Assembly: GCA_017395425.1 (NCBI GenBank)
Contig: JAFPUM010000026.1
Span: 1 to 61,317 of the forward strand
Direction: 5' to 3'
DNA: 61,317 bases
Source: Clostridia bacterium
GTDB taxonomy: Bacteria > Bacillota > Clostridia > Oscillospirales > Acutalibacteraceae
A program made the position numbers and the translations under genes. The notes beneath the pieces were generated by a model. It saw nothing but the letters and a program-made list of their open reading frames with translations. It was not told the DNA's origin and did not search any database. Shown in pieces: positions 8,574-17,060 of this stretch; the stretch's first letter is position 1; each line of letters opens with the position of its first letter.

Positions 8574-9536
8574 ATGAATATCACGACGCAAAAAGCACGC
8601 GCGGCGGTATTCGGCGCGGCTATCGGGGACGCGGTGGGCGTACCCTACGAATTTAAAAGCCGGATTGAAATGCGGGCGCATCCGGCGACAGATATGGTGG
8701 GACGCGGCACCTACAGTCAGCCCGCGGGAACATGGTCGGATGATACCTCCATGATTCTTTGCACGCTCGATACGCTGGATGATACCGTGAATTATGACGC
8801 GGTCATGAAGGCGTTCCTGCACTGGAAGGAGCAGGGAGCCTATACTCCTTACGGCGAGTGCTTCGATATCGGCACCACCACATGGACCGCCCTGCACAAT
8901 TACAAACGCGGCTGTGAACCGCTGCATTGCGGCGGCGAGAGTGAGCGCAGCAACGGCAACGGTTCGCTCATGCGCATCCTGCCGGCAGCGCTCTATGCCG
9001 ACGCGAAGGGCTTGTCGTTTGACGACGCCATGACGCTGGCGCATTATCTTTCCCGTCTGACCCATGCGCACCGGCGGTCGCTGGTGGGCTGCGGGCTTTT
9101 CACGGGTGTGGCGCTGGCGCTGCTGGCAAATCCCTCCAAGGACGCGGTGGCACAGGGAATTGCCGCGGCGTGCACCCATTATCGCACCCGCTGCGACGCC
9201 CGTATGCAGCACGAACTGGCGGAGCATTATGCCCGCGTGACGGATGAGCGCTTTTTTGCCCTGCCGGAAGAGGAAATCCGAAGTGTCGGATATGTGGTGG
9301 CAACGCTGGAATGTGCGCTGTGGTGCCTGATGAATACCGACAGTTACCGCGACTGCGTGCTGAAGGCGGTCAATTTCGGGGATGATACCGACACTGCCGC
9401 CTGTGTGGCAGGCGCGCTGGCGGGGCTGCTGTACGGCTGGGAAGGCATTCCGGAAGCGTGGCGCAGGCAACTGGCGCGCCCCGAAAAGATTGACAGCGTT
9501 CTGGCGGGATTCTGTCAGCGATGCGGGATACAATGA
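8574..9536 (+). CDS. ADP-ribosylglycohydrolase family protein
   Basis: This 320-residue protein has the DraG/ARH fold signatures: GAAIGDAVGVPYEF at the N-terminus, WSDDTS (54-59) carrying metal-binding aspartates, and GDDTDT (269-274) carrying the second metal cluster. Such enzymes remove ADP-ribose from proteins or related acceptors using two Mg ions. ATG at 8574 follows an AGGAGGAG site by 8 nt; the TTG three bases earlier is less likely. No promoter is apparent in the 53-nt gap, so it is probably cotranscribed with the SLOG-like membrane protein. That pairing suggests both act on NAD-derived nucleotides or ADP-ribose signals. Confidence 0.85.
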   Translation: MNITTQKARAAVFGAAIGDAVGVPYEFKSRIEMRAHPATDMVGRGTYSQPAGTWSDDTSMILCTLDTLDDTVNYDAVMKAFLHWKEQGAYTPYGECFDIGTTTWTALHNYKRGCEPLHCGGESERSNGNGSLMRILPAALYADAKGLSFDDAMTLAHYLSRLTHAHRRSLVGCGLFTGVALALLANPSKDAVAQGIAAACTHYRTRCDARMQHELAEHYARVTDERFFALPEEEIRSVGYVVATLECALWCLMNTDSYRDCVLKAVNFGDDTDTAACVAGALAGLLYGWEGIPEAWRRQLARPEKIDSVLAGFCQRCGIQ

Positions 9537-9567
9537 CGGAACCGCAGCGGTCTTTTGAAGATTTTGA

Positions 9568-9596
9568 TTGACAAATCCGGGAATATGCGGTACAGT
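9568..9596 (+). promoter_or_regulatory. Promoter for leuS
   Basis: TTGACA (9568-9573), a 17-bp spacer and TACAGT (9591-9596). The leader is only about 55 nt, too short for a T-box. Confidence 0.6.
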
Positions 9597-9657
9597 ATAA
9601 ATACTTCATTTTTTGTCCCTGTGAAATGCTATTTTTTAGAGAAGGAATGATGCAGAC

Positions 9658-12063
9658 ATGAAATACGATTTCAAAGCCATTGAGAAAAAATGGCAGCAGC
9701 GCTGGGAGGAATCCGACTGCTTCCACGCGGAGATTGACCACACCAAACCCAAGTTTTACGCGCTGGTAGAATTCCCTTATCCGTCGGGCGCGGGACTGCA
9801 CGTGGGACATCCGCGATCCTATACGGCACTGGACATCGTGTGCCGCAAACGCCGTCTGGAAGGCTATAACGTACTCTATCCGATGGGCTGGGACGCGTTC
9901 GGCCTGCCCACCGAGAACTTTGCGATTAAAAACCACATTCATCCCGCGATTGTCACCAAGAAGAACGTGGATCGCTTCCGCAGCCAGCTCAAGAGTCTGG
10001 GTCTGTCTTTCGACTGGAAGCGCGAGGTCAATACCACCGATCCTTCTTATTATAAGTGGACGCAGTGGATTTTCCTCCAGCTTTTCAAGAAGGGTCTGGC
10101 GTACAAAAAGGAAATGTCGGTCAACTGGTGTACCGGCTGCAAGTGTGTTCTTGCCAATGAAGAAGTGGTGCAAGGCGTCTGCGAGCGCTGCGGCAGCGAG
10201 GTCGTGCATAAAGTCAAGAGTCAGTGGATGCTGGCCATTACCAAATATGCCCAGCGGCTGATTGACGATATCGACGAGCTGGATTACATCGAGCGCGTCA
10301 AGGTGCAGCAGAAGAACTGGATCGGTCGTTCCACCGGCGCGGAAGTGGATTTCACCACCACGCTGGGCGACACCCTCACGGTCTATACCACCCGCTGCGA
10401 TACGCTGTTCGGCGCTACCTATATGGTTATTTCGCCTGAACACCCGCTGATTGAAAAGTGGGCGGACAGCCTGAAAAACATCGACGAGGTGCGTGCCTAT
10501 CAGCTCGCCGCCTCCAAGAAATCCGATTTTGAGCGCACCGAAGTTGCCAAGGAAAAGACCGGCGTGAAGCTTGACGGCGTGCGCGCTGTCAACCCCGTCA
10601 ACAACACGGAGATTCCGATTTTCATTTCCGACTATGTACTGGTGTCTTACGGCACGGGCGCGATTATGGCGGTGCCTGCCCACGATACCCGCGACTGGGA
10701 ATTTGCCAAGAAATTTGAGCTGCCGATCATCGAAGTGGTCAAGGGCGGCGAGGACGTACAGAAAGAAGCCTTTACCGACTGCGAAACCGGCATTCTCGTC
10801 AATTCGGGATTCCTCGACGGACTCAGCGTGGAGGACGCCAAGGAGAAGATGATTGCCTTCCTGACCGAGAAAGGCATCGGTCACGCCAAGGTCAATTACA
10901 AGCTGCGCGACTGGGTCTTCTCGCGCCAGCGCTACTGGGGCGAACCCATTCCGATTGTCCACTGTGAAAAGTGCGGTTCTGTGGCATTGCCGGAAGATCA
11001 GCTTCCGCTGCTGCTCCCCGATGTGGAATCCTACGAGCCGACCGATACCGGTGAATCTCCGCTTGCCGCGATGACCGACTGGGTAAACACCACCTGTCCC
11101 TGCTGCGGAGGTTCCGCCAAGCGCGAAACCGATACCATGCCCCAGTGGGCAGGCTCGTCGTGGTACTTCCTGCGCTACACCGATCCTCACAACGATCAGG
11201 CACTTGCCTCCAAGGAAGCGCTCGAATACTGGACGCCGGTGGATTGGTACAACGGCGGCATGGAGCATACCACGCTGCATCTGCTGTACAGCCGTTTCTG
11301 GCACAAGTTCCTCTACGACATCGGAGCGGTTCCCACCAAGGAGCCATATGCCAAGCGCACCAGCCACGGCATGATTCTCGGCGAGGGCAACGTCAAGATG
11401 AGCAAGTCGCTGGGCAATGTCATCAACCCCGACGAAATCGTGGATACCTACGGCGCGGATACCATGCGCCTGTATGAGATGTTCATGGGTGACTTTGAAA
11501 AGGCGGCACCGTGGTCGTCGAGTTCTATCAAGGGCTGCAAGCGTTTCCTTGACAGGACCTTCAATCTTCAGGAAAAGGTCATCGACGGCGGTATCCGTCC
11601 CGCATTTGAAAGCACGGTGCATAAATCCATCAAGAAGGTTTCGGAGGACATCGAAACCCTCAAGTTCAATACCGCCATCGCACAGCTCATGACATGGCTC
11701 AATGACATCGAAAAGTGCGGCTCCATCACCAAAGAAGAGTATAAGGTGTTTCTGATGCTGCTTGATCCCTTTGCGCCCCATATTTGTGAGGAAATCTGGG
11801 AGGCGCAGGGCTTTGGCGATATGATTGTCCGTCAGCCGTGGCCGCAGTATGACGAAGCGAAGTGCGTGGACGAAACGGTTGAAATCGCGGTGCAGATCAC
11901 CGGCAAGGTGCGCGCCCGCATCCAGATTCCCGCCGACGCCACACAGGAACAGGCCATCGCCGCTGCCAAAGCGGATGCCACCATCGCCGGACTGCTTGAC
12001 GGCAAGACAGTGGTGAAGGAAATCTACGTACCCGGTCGATTGGTTAATATCGTGGCAAAATAA
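9658..12063 (+). CDS. leuS: Leucyl-tRNA synthetase
   Basis: This class I aminoacyl-tRNA synthetase charges tRNA-Leu. It has the HIGH-type signature HVGHPRSY near residue 48, the CP1 editing domain ([13 protein letters not shown] and [16 protein letters not shown]), and VKMSKSLGN as the KMSKS loop near 579-587, then the anticodon-binding and C-terminal domains. Its 801 residues match the bacterial LeuS size in Firmicutes. The editing motif is TTRCD rather than the common TTRPD, a minor change. A GAAGGAA ribosome binding site lies about 10 nt before the ATG. Monocistronic by the spacing on both sides. Confidence 0.98.
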   Translation: MKYDFKAIEKKWQQRWEESDCFHAEIDHTKPKFYALVEFPYPSGAGLHVGHPRSYTALDIVCRKRRLEGYNVLYPMGWDAFGLPTENFAIKNHIHPAIVTKKNVDRFRSQLKSLGLSFDWKREVNTTDPSYYKWTQWIFLQLFKKGLAYKKEMSVNWCTGCKCVLANEEVVQGVCERCGSEVVHKVKSQWMLAITKYAQRLIDDIDELDYIERVKVQQKNWIGRSTGAEVDFTTTLGDTLTVYTTRCDTLFGATYMVISPEHPLIEKWADSLKNIDEVRAYQLAASKKSDFERTEVAKEKTGVKLDGVRAVNPVNNTEIPIFISDYVLVSYGTGAIMAVPAHDTRDWEFAKKFELPIIEVVKGGEDVQKEAFTDCETGILVNSGFLDGLSVEDAKEKMIAFLTEKGIGHAKVNYKLRDWVFSRQRYWGEPIPIVHCEKCGSVALPEDQLPLLLPDVESYEPTDTGESPLAAMTDWVNTTCPCCGGSAKRETDTMPQWAGSSWYFLRYTDPHNDQALASKEALEYWTPVDWYNGGMEHTTLHLLYSRFWHKFLYDIGAVPTKEPYAKRTSHGMILGEGNVKMSKSLGNVINPDEIVDTYGADTMRLYEMFMGDFEKAAPWSSSSIKGCKRFLDRTFNLQEKVIDGGIRPAFESTVHKSIKKVSEDIETLKFNTAIAQLMTWLNDIEKCGSITKEEYKVFLMLLDPFAPHICEEIWEAQGFGDMIVRQPWPQYDEAKCVDETVEIAVQITGKVRARIQIPADATQEQAIAAAKADATIAGLLDGKTVVKEIYVPGRLVNIVAK

Positions 12064-12147
12064 GTGAAAGATCACACGAAACGTTCACAAATTTGCCAAT
12101 ATTGCAAAAAAACAGGGCAGTTTTTTGGATTTTTTTCATCGAAACTC

Positions 12148-12176
12148 TTGACAAGCCGCCTTTCGTATGGTATATT
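12148..12176 (+). promoter_or_regulatory. Promoter for rpsU
   Basis: TTGACA (12148-12153) and TATATT (12171-12176) with a 17-bp spacer, about 50 nt before the rpsU start. Confidence 0.75.
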
Positions 12177-12231
12177 AATATGGAATCGCGAAACAGCGAT
12201 TCTGTGACAGTGCGGAAGGAGGGGAAGATAA

Positions 12232-12411
12232 ATGTCATCAGAAATCAAGGTAAGAGACAAGGAGTCTCTTGACAGCGCACTCAGACGTTTCAAGAAATCT
12301 TGCGCTCGTTCGGGTATTATTCAGGAAGTCCGCAAGAGAGAAGCTTATGAGAAGCCCTCTGTACGCCGCAAGAAGAAGTCCGAAGCTGCCAGAAAGCGCA
12401 AGTACAAGTAA
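12232..12411 (+). CDS. rpsU: 30S ribosomal protein S21
   Basis: The 59-residue product (starting [20 protein letters not shown] and ending RKRKYK) is a typical bacterial S21, a small basic protein of the 30S platform that assists translation initiation. An AAGGAGGGG site lies 6-8 nt upstream. The gene has its own promoter and a terminator, so it forms a single-gene unit ahead of yqeG. Confidence 0.97.
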   Translation: MSSEIKVRDKESLDSALRRFKKSCARSGIIQEVRKREAYEKPSVRRKKKSEAARKRKYK

Positions 12412-12464
12412 TTGGGCTTGTGACGGAGGATATCGGATTTTCATTGCCGATTCTGAAAATCAAG

Positions 12465-12503
12465 CGCAGGTATGCTGAATGATTCGGTATGCCTGCGTTT
12501 TTT
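12465..12503 (+). terminator. Terminator after rpsU
   Basis: An 11-bp stem with two wobbles (12465-12475 with 12487-12497) is followed by a run of seven T. Confidence 0.8.
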
Positions 12504-12548
12504 GCGTTGATAATCGCTTATCATATTTGATTTACACGGAGGACGGCT

Positions 12549-13037
12549 ATGGCACTCTTCAAACCCAAGGAACGCATCGACAAAATGATTGATCTCACGC
12601 CGGAACATCTCCGGGACATTGGCGTCAATACGCTGCTGCTGGATATTGACAACACCATGACCACGCATGACAATCCCATTCCCGCCGAAGGGGTGGTAGA
12701 ATGGATTGAGCGCATGAAGGCGGCAGGTGTGGTCATGATTGTGGTTTCCAACAACAACGGCGAGCGGGTACGCAAGTTCAGCGAACTGCTGGGACTGGAA
12801 TATGAGGGTCTGGCGCTCAAACCGCTGCCGACCGGCTTCCGGCGTGCCTGCCGTCGACTGGGCGTGAAGCCGGGACAGACGGCTGTGGTCGGCGATCAGA
12901 TTTTCACCGACATTCTCGGCGGAAATCTGCTGGGCGCCTATACCGTCTGGACAGTGCCGTATCTGCCGGAGCAGGGTGCGAAATTTCGGTTCAAGCGGGC
13001 GCTGGAACGGCTGCTCGTGAAACTGTGGAGGGATTGA
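12549..13037 (+). CDS. yqeG: YqeG-family HAD phosphatase
   Basis: The 162-residue protein belongs to the HAD class IIIA family of YqeG/Gep4-type phosphatases. DIDNT at 32-36 carries the catalytic aspartates, VVSNNN provides motif II, a Lys follows in LALKPLP, and VGDQIFTDILGGN is the acidic motif IV. Relatives dephosphorylate phosphatidylglycerophosphate or similar lipids, but the function in Firmicutes is not settled. The stop codon is 2 nt before the next start, so the two genes are coupled. Confidence 0.9.
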   Translation: MALFKPKERIDKMIDLTPEHLRDIGVNTLLLDIDNTMTTHDNPIPAEGVVEWIERMKAAGVVMIVVSNNNGERVRKFSELLGLEYEGLALKPLPTGFRRACRRLGVKPGQTAVVGDQIFTDILGGNLLGAYTVWTVPYLPEQGAKFRFKRALERLLVKLWRD

Positions 13038-13039
13038 AT

Positions 13040-13882
13040 ATGGCTGAGGCAAGATTCGGACCGGCGGGAAGCTGCGAACGTTCCGCCGCCGAAAAGATTA
13101 AATCCACGGAAAAGCTGATCGAGTGGCTTGCGGCGCAGGGATTGAATGCCTTTGAGTATCAGTGCGGGCGGGGCGTGATGGTCAAGGAACCCAAAGCGCG
13201 GCTGTTCCGCAAAAAGGCAGAGGAATGCGGCGTCAAGCTGTCGATTCACGCGCCGTATTTCATTTCGCTGGCTTCTGCCGAGGAGGAAAAACGGCTGAAT
13301 TCTATCCAATACATTTTCCAGAGCGCGCAGGCAGCCGATTGGATGGGCGCGGACAGGATTGTGGTGCATCCCGGCGGTCTGGGAAAAAGGAGCCGCGAGG
13401 AAGCAACGGCGCTGGCAAAAGTCACGCTGGCGGCGGCACAGCAATATCTTGACGAAAACGGCTTGGAACATATCCACATCTGCCCGGAGGTCATGGGCAA
13501 AATCAATCAGCTCGGCGACCTGAGCGAAGTGCTGGAGTTCTGCACGCTGGATGAGAGAATACTGCCCTGTGTGGATTTCGGTCATCTCAACAGCCGGCTG
13601 CAAGGCAGCATGAACTATGCAGCGGCGCTCGACGAGATTGAAAACAAGCTGGGCGTGGATCGCTTGAAACATATGCACATCCATTTCAGCAAGATTGAAT
13701 ATACATCGGGCGGAGAGAAGCGGCATCTGACCTTTGCCGATGAGGTTTACGGTCCGGCATTTGAACCGCTGATCGAGGAAATTGTCCGGCGGAATATGAC
13801 CCCCACCGTCATCTGCGAATCGTCCGGCACGCAGACCGATGACGCGATGACGATGATGGCGTATTATAAGACACTGTTGTAA
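13040..13882 (+). CDS. Endonuclease IV-like TIM-barrel protein
   Basis: This 280-residue protein resembles the AP endonuclease 2 (Nfo)/xylose-isomerase-like barrel. Metal-ligand candidates are visible in order: IHAPYF, VVHPGG, CPEVMG, VDFGHLN, MHIHFSK and CESSG. The Nfo motif DRH near the C-terminus appears as KRH (EKRHLTF), so one expected Asp ligand seems replaced by Lys. It may still be a DNA repair endonuclease at abasic sites, or a divergent barrel with another substrate. The start at 13040 has GGAGGG 7 nt upstream. Confidence 0.7.
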   Translation: MAEARFGPAGSCERSAAEKIKSTEKLIEWLAAQGLNAFEYQCGRGVMVKEPKARLFRKKAEECGVKLSIHAPYFISLASAEEEKRLNSIQYIFQSAQAADWMGADRIVVHPGGLGKRSREEATALAKVTLAAAQQYLDENGLEHIHICPEVMGKINQLGDLSEVLEFCTLDERILPCVDFGHLNSRLQGSMNYAAALDEIENKLGVDRLKHMHIHFSKIEYTSGGEKRHLTFADEVYGPAFEPLIEEIVRRNMTPTVICESSGTQTDDAMTMMAYYKTLL

Positions 13883-13933
13883 TCGGATTACGTAAAAAAA
13901 GACGACATTTCTTCTTTTAGAAATCTATATTCC

Positions 13934-13990
13934 AGCGCGTATGCGCTCCTTCACTATTCATTATTCATTATTCTCTATTCTTTATTCACT
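13934..13990. repeat. Low-complexity intergenic tract
   Basis: The gap before aroQ contains a short AGCGC-GTAT-GCGCT hairpin (13934-13947) and an AT-rich tract built from TATTCATTATTCATTATTC-like words (13951-13990). No promoter is convincing here, and nothing coding is seen in the gap 13883-14029. Confidence 0.5.
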
Positions 13991-14029
13991 AAGCGAGCGA
14001 ATGCGAGCGCTAAAAAGAAGGGTGATAAT

Positions 14030-14470
14030 ATGAAAAAAATATTGGTATTAAACGGACCCAATCTCAATATGGTGGGCGTGCGGGAACCGGGCGTTTATGG
14101 CACCGAGACGCTGGAAACCATTTGCGAGCGGATTAAGGATTATGCCGCGTCGCTGGGACTGGAAGCCGATTTCCTTCAGAGCAACCATCAAGGCGTGATT
14201 CTCGATAAAATTCATACCGCCAAGGGAGAATATGCCGGCGTGGTGATCAACGCGGGCGCGTGGACACATTACAGCTATGCTTTGCGTGACGCGATTGCCG
14301 CCGTCAAGCCGCTGCCCTTTGTGGAGGTGCATATGTCCAACATCCACGCCCGCGAGGAATTCCGGCATCATTCGGTGATATCGCCGGTGTGCGTGGGACA
14401 AATCTGCGGCTTCGGCGCCAACAGCTACCTGCTGGGGGTGCAGGCGCTTGCCGTGCTGATTCAGGAATAG
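14030..14470 (+). CDS. aroQ: 3-dehydroquinate dehydratase, type II
   Basis: This shikimate-pathway enzyme converts 3-dehydroquinate to 3-dehydroshikimate in the cytoplasm. The 146-residue length is standard. Signatures: LNGPNLNMVGVREPGVYG at the N-terminus with the flexible-loop Arg and Tyr, INAGAWTHYS, and VEVHMSNIHAREEFRHHS with the catalytic His. A GAAGGGTGAT site precedes the ATG. It heads the conserved aroQ-peptidase-efp order of Firmicutes. Confidence 0.97.
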   Translation: MKKILVLNGPNLNMVGVREPGVYGTETLETICERIKDYAASLGLEADFLQSNHQGVILDKIHTAKGEYAGVVINAGAWTHYSYALRDAIAAVKPLPFVEVHMSNIHAREEFRHHSVISPVCVGQICGFGANSYLLGVQALAVLIQE

Positions 14471-14489
14471 AAAGAAGTAGTGACACATC

Positions 14490-15581
14490 ATGGAGAAGAA
14501 TGCTTTTCAGCACAGAACCGCCGCGCTGTTGGCGCTGCTTCCGGCGGAGTATAACGGCGCATTGATTACGTCTCAGATCAACGGACGTTACTTCACCGGC
14601 TTCAACTGTGACAACGGCTATTTTTTAGTGACGAAAAACGGCTGTGTTTACATTACGGATTCCCGCTATACCGAAGCGGCGCAGAATGCCATCGACTGGT
14701 GCGAGGTGACGGAGTATCCCATCGGAGGGTTCAAGCAGACCGGCGGCGAGGTGGCGACAAGGCTCGGCGGCGGCACCCTGCTGGTGGAATCCAGCCGCAT
14801 GACGCTCCAGCAGTTTGCGGAACTGTCGGATATCTTCTCTCCCGCGGTTCTCACCGGCGATGGCGGTCTGGACGGTCTGATCGAATCGCTCCGCGTCCAT
14901 AAGAACGAGGCGGAAATAGCCTGTATGAAAGCCGCGCAGGACATCGCTGAAAAGACCCTGCGGCATGTTTACACGATGGTGCGCGAAGGCGTGACCGAAG
15001 CGGATCTGGCGTTTGAATTTGAATTCTATGCCCGTCGGCTGGGCGCGGAAAAGCTGGCGTTCGATTCCATCGTGGCATCGGGCGAAAACGGTTCCATGCC
15101 TCACGCGGTGCCGGGACAGCGCCGCATCCGCAAGGGCGATTTCATCACGTTCGATGTGGGGTGTGTCGTAGGGGGCTATCATTCCGACATGACCCGCACG
15201 GTTGCCTATGGCGACATCGGGACGGAACAACGCCGTGTGTATGAGGTGGTACTCAAAGCCCAGCAGACGGCGATGGATTACCTGACTGCCGGCGGCGATG
15301 ATCTCGCCGAATGCGACGCGGCGGCGCGGGACGTGATCAAGGCGGCGGGGTACGGTCCTTATTTTGGACATTCCACCGGTCACGGCGTAGGGCTGGAGAT
15401 CCATGAATTTCCGGCGGTATCGTATAAAGGCGGGAAAATTCCCGTCGGCGCGGTTATTACTGTCGAGCCGGGCATTTACCTTCCGGGCAAATTTGGCGTG
15501 AGAATTGAAAACATGATGTTCAAAACAGAGACAAGTGCTGTCAATCTGACGCAGATGAGCCGCGATTTGTTGATACTGTGA
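14490..15581 (+). CDS. M24B Xaa-Pro aminopeptidase-family protein
   Basis: The creatinase-like N-domain (to about residue 125) precedes a pita-bread metallopeptidase domain. Dinuclear-metal ligands are visible: FDVGC and HSDMTRT (two Asp), GHGVGLEIHE (His), TVEPGIY (Glu) and VRIENM (Glu). This fits aminopeptidase P/PepQ-type enzymes that cleave X-Pro bonds; dipeptidase and aminopeptidase activity cannot be separated here. It lies 19 nt after aroQ, so it is probably cotranscribed. Length 363 is usual. Confidence 0.92.
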   Translation: MEKNAFQHRTAALLALLPAEYNGALITSQINGRYFTGFNCDNGYFLVTKNGCVYITDSRYTEAAQNAIDWCEVTEYPIGGFKQTGGEVATRLGGGTLLVESSRMTLQQFAELSDIFSPAVLTGDGGLDGLIESLRVHKNEAEIACMKAAQDIAEKTLRHVYTMVREGVTEADLAFEFEFYARRLGAEKLAFDSIVASGENGSMPHAVPGQRRIRKGDFITFDVGCVVGGYHSDMTRTVAYGDIGTEQRRVYEVVLKAQQTAMDYLTAGGDDLAECDAAARDVIKAAGYGPYFGHSTGHGVGLEIHEFPAVSYKGGKIPVGAVITVEPGIYLPGKFGVRIENMMFKTETSAVNLTQMSRDLLIL

Positions 15582-15656
15582 CAATCGCTTCACACACAAT
15601 CCTTCGGTTTTGCTCAAAAAACGAACAAAAAAAATGAAAAAAACTATAAAAATCAC

Positions 15657-15685
15657 TTGCAATTATGGGGTTTTTGTATTATAAT
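15657..15685 (+). promoter_or_regulatory. Promoter for efp
   Basis: TTGCAA (15657-15662) and TATAAT (15680-15685) with 17-bp spacing, 38 nt before the efp start. Confidence 0.7.
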
Positions 15686-15722
15686 ACTAAGCGGTAAGTT
15701 ATTTCATGGAGGTTAAAACTAA

Positions 15723-16280
15723 ATGATAGTAGCAGGAGATTTCAGAAACGGCGTAACGTTTGAGATGGATGGTGCCGTTTATTCCATTATCGAATTCCAG
15801 CACGTCAAGCCCGGCAAAGGTGCCGCCTTTGTCCGCACCAAGCTGCGCAACGTCATTACCGGCGCCGTGACCGAAACTACTTTTAATCCGTCAGCCAAAT
15901 TCCCTACCGCCTATGTGGAACGTAAGGATATGCAGTATCTTTACGAGGACGGCGGCTTGTATTATTTTATGGATCCCGAAACCTACGAGCAGCTCCCCAT
16001 CAATCAGAGTACGCTCGGCGACAGCTTCAAGTTTGTCACCGAAAACATGACCTGTAAGGTGCTTTCGTATAAGGGCAATGTTTTTGGCGTCGAGCCTCCC
16101 AATTTTGTCGAGCTGAAGGTGACCAAAACCGACCCCGGCTTCAAGGGCGATACCGCGACCAATGCGACCAAACCCGCCACACTCGAAACCGGTGCCGAGA
16201 TCAAAGTGCCGCTCTTTATTGAGGAAGGCGATATGATCCGCATTGATACAAGAACGGGACTGTATATGGAACGCGCTTAA
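15723..16280 (+). CDS. efp: Translation elongation factor P
   Basis: EF-P relieves ribosome stalling at polyproline stretches. The 185 residues show the three-barrel layout, with VKPGKGAAF at the tip of domain I, where the central Lys is the usual modification site. The KPGKG loop form is common in Firmicutes. GGAGG lies 9 nt before ATG. No epmA/epmB-like modification gene is nearby. Confidence 0.98.
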   Translation: MIVAGDFRNGVTFEMDGAVYSIIEFQHVKPGKGAAFVRTKLRNVITGAVTETTFNPSAKFPTAYVERKDMQYLYEDGGLYYFMDPETYEQLPINQSTLGDSFKFVTENMTCKVLSYKGNVFGVEPPNFVELKVTKTDPGFKGDTATNATKPATLETGAEIKVPLFIEEGDMIRIDTRTGLYMERA

Positions 16281-16346
16281 TCGGCTCAAAGGGTTTTCTA
16301 CTGGCATTTGGTTTTGAAAAAATACTGAACAGAGAGGGAAATTGAT

Positions 16347-16760
16347 ATGAATAAGTTGGAAAAGCTTGCTTATCTGAAGGGCTTAGTCGCCGGTCTGCAC
16401 CTGAACGATGACAAAAAAGATACCAAAGTCATTAAATATCTGATGGAATTGCTGGAAGATATCGTGCTGGATATGGAAAATCTGGAGGATGGCTTCTATG
16501 AGTTCCAGCAGCAGCTTGACGAGGTGGATGAAGACCTCGGCGCCATTGAGAAGGATCTCTATGAGGCGGATGACAGCAAGCCTGCACCCAGCAAGCAGCA
16601 GAAGAAAAAGAAGACCAAGAAAACCAAGGATGAACTCTATTATGAGGTGACCTGTCCTACCTGCGGTGATACCATTTGTCTCGACGAGGAACTGATTAAT
16701 GTCGGCGAGATGGAATGCCCCAACTGCGGCGAAAAGCTGGAGTTCGATCTTGATAATTAA
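16347..16760 (+). CDS. CD1247-type N-terminal domain protein with zinc ribbon
   Basis: An acidic coiled-coil N-terminal half (residues 1-75, LAYLKGLVAGLHLND) is joined by a lysine-rich linker (KKKKTKKTK) to a zinc ribbon with CPTC and CPNC pairs. Proteins of this build are widespread in Clostridia directly downstream of efp, and their function is unknown. The linker suggests nucleic-acid contact, which is inference. It follows efp by 66 nt and ends before a weak terminator. Confidence 0.8.
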   Translation: MNKLEKLAYLKGLVAGLHLNDDKKDTKVIKYLMELLEDIVLDMENLEDGFYEFQQQLDEVDEDLGAIEKDLYEADDSKPAPSKQQKKKKTKKTKDELYYEVTCPTCGDTICLDEELINVGEMECPNCGEKLEFDLDN

Positions 16761-16843
16761 TGATGACGACATATCCAACATGACGGAGACATTCGGTTTT
16801 CCGACTGTCCCCGTACAGTTGATGCTTTGAAGCAAACGGAATT

Positions 16844-16868
16844 AGCTGAAAACAAATTCGGCTTTTTG
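16844..16868 (+). terminator. Weak terminator after the efp operon
   Basis: AGCTGAA (16844-16850) pairs with TTCGGCT (16857-16863) around a 6-nt loop and is followed by TTTTT. Confidence 0.5.
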
Positions 16869-16987
16869 AGTTGTGTCTTTATTGCTTTTATTCTTTCAGC
16901 AAAAATCATTTCTCTGTTAGCATGATTCCTGGAATCACAGGATGACAAAACCAAATACCGACAATGAGCATATGAATATCGAGAAAG

Positions 16988-17025
16988 AGGAGTTTGGCGT
17001 CCAGGGATGGCCATGCTCCTTTTTT
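16988..17025 (+). terminator. Terminator-like hairpin upstream of the DUF434-Nudix gene
   Basis: AGGAG (16988-16992) pairs with CTCCT (17016-17020), with an inner TGGC/GCCA pairing, followed by six T. It ends 35 nt before the next start codon, so it may be a second terminator or an attenuator-like leader. Nothing coding is seen in 16761-17060. Confidence 0.5.
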
Positions 17026-17060
17026 GATAACCAATGAGGCGAAAAAAGGGAGGGATGTTG

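Noticed and set aside
9568-9658. T-box leader before leuS
   Set aside because: Only about 55 nt lie between the promoter and start codon, and no AGGGTGG motif is present.
9370-12075. 901-codon open frame on the - strand opposite leuS
   Set aside because: It mirrors the codon pattern of leuS, shows no recognisable domain, and has no separate promoter or ribosome binding site.
13951-13990. AT-rich tract as a DNA-unwinding element of an origin
   Set aside because: It has no DnaA-box-like motifs next to it and resembles simple intergenic repeats.
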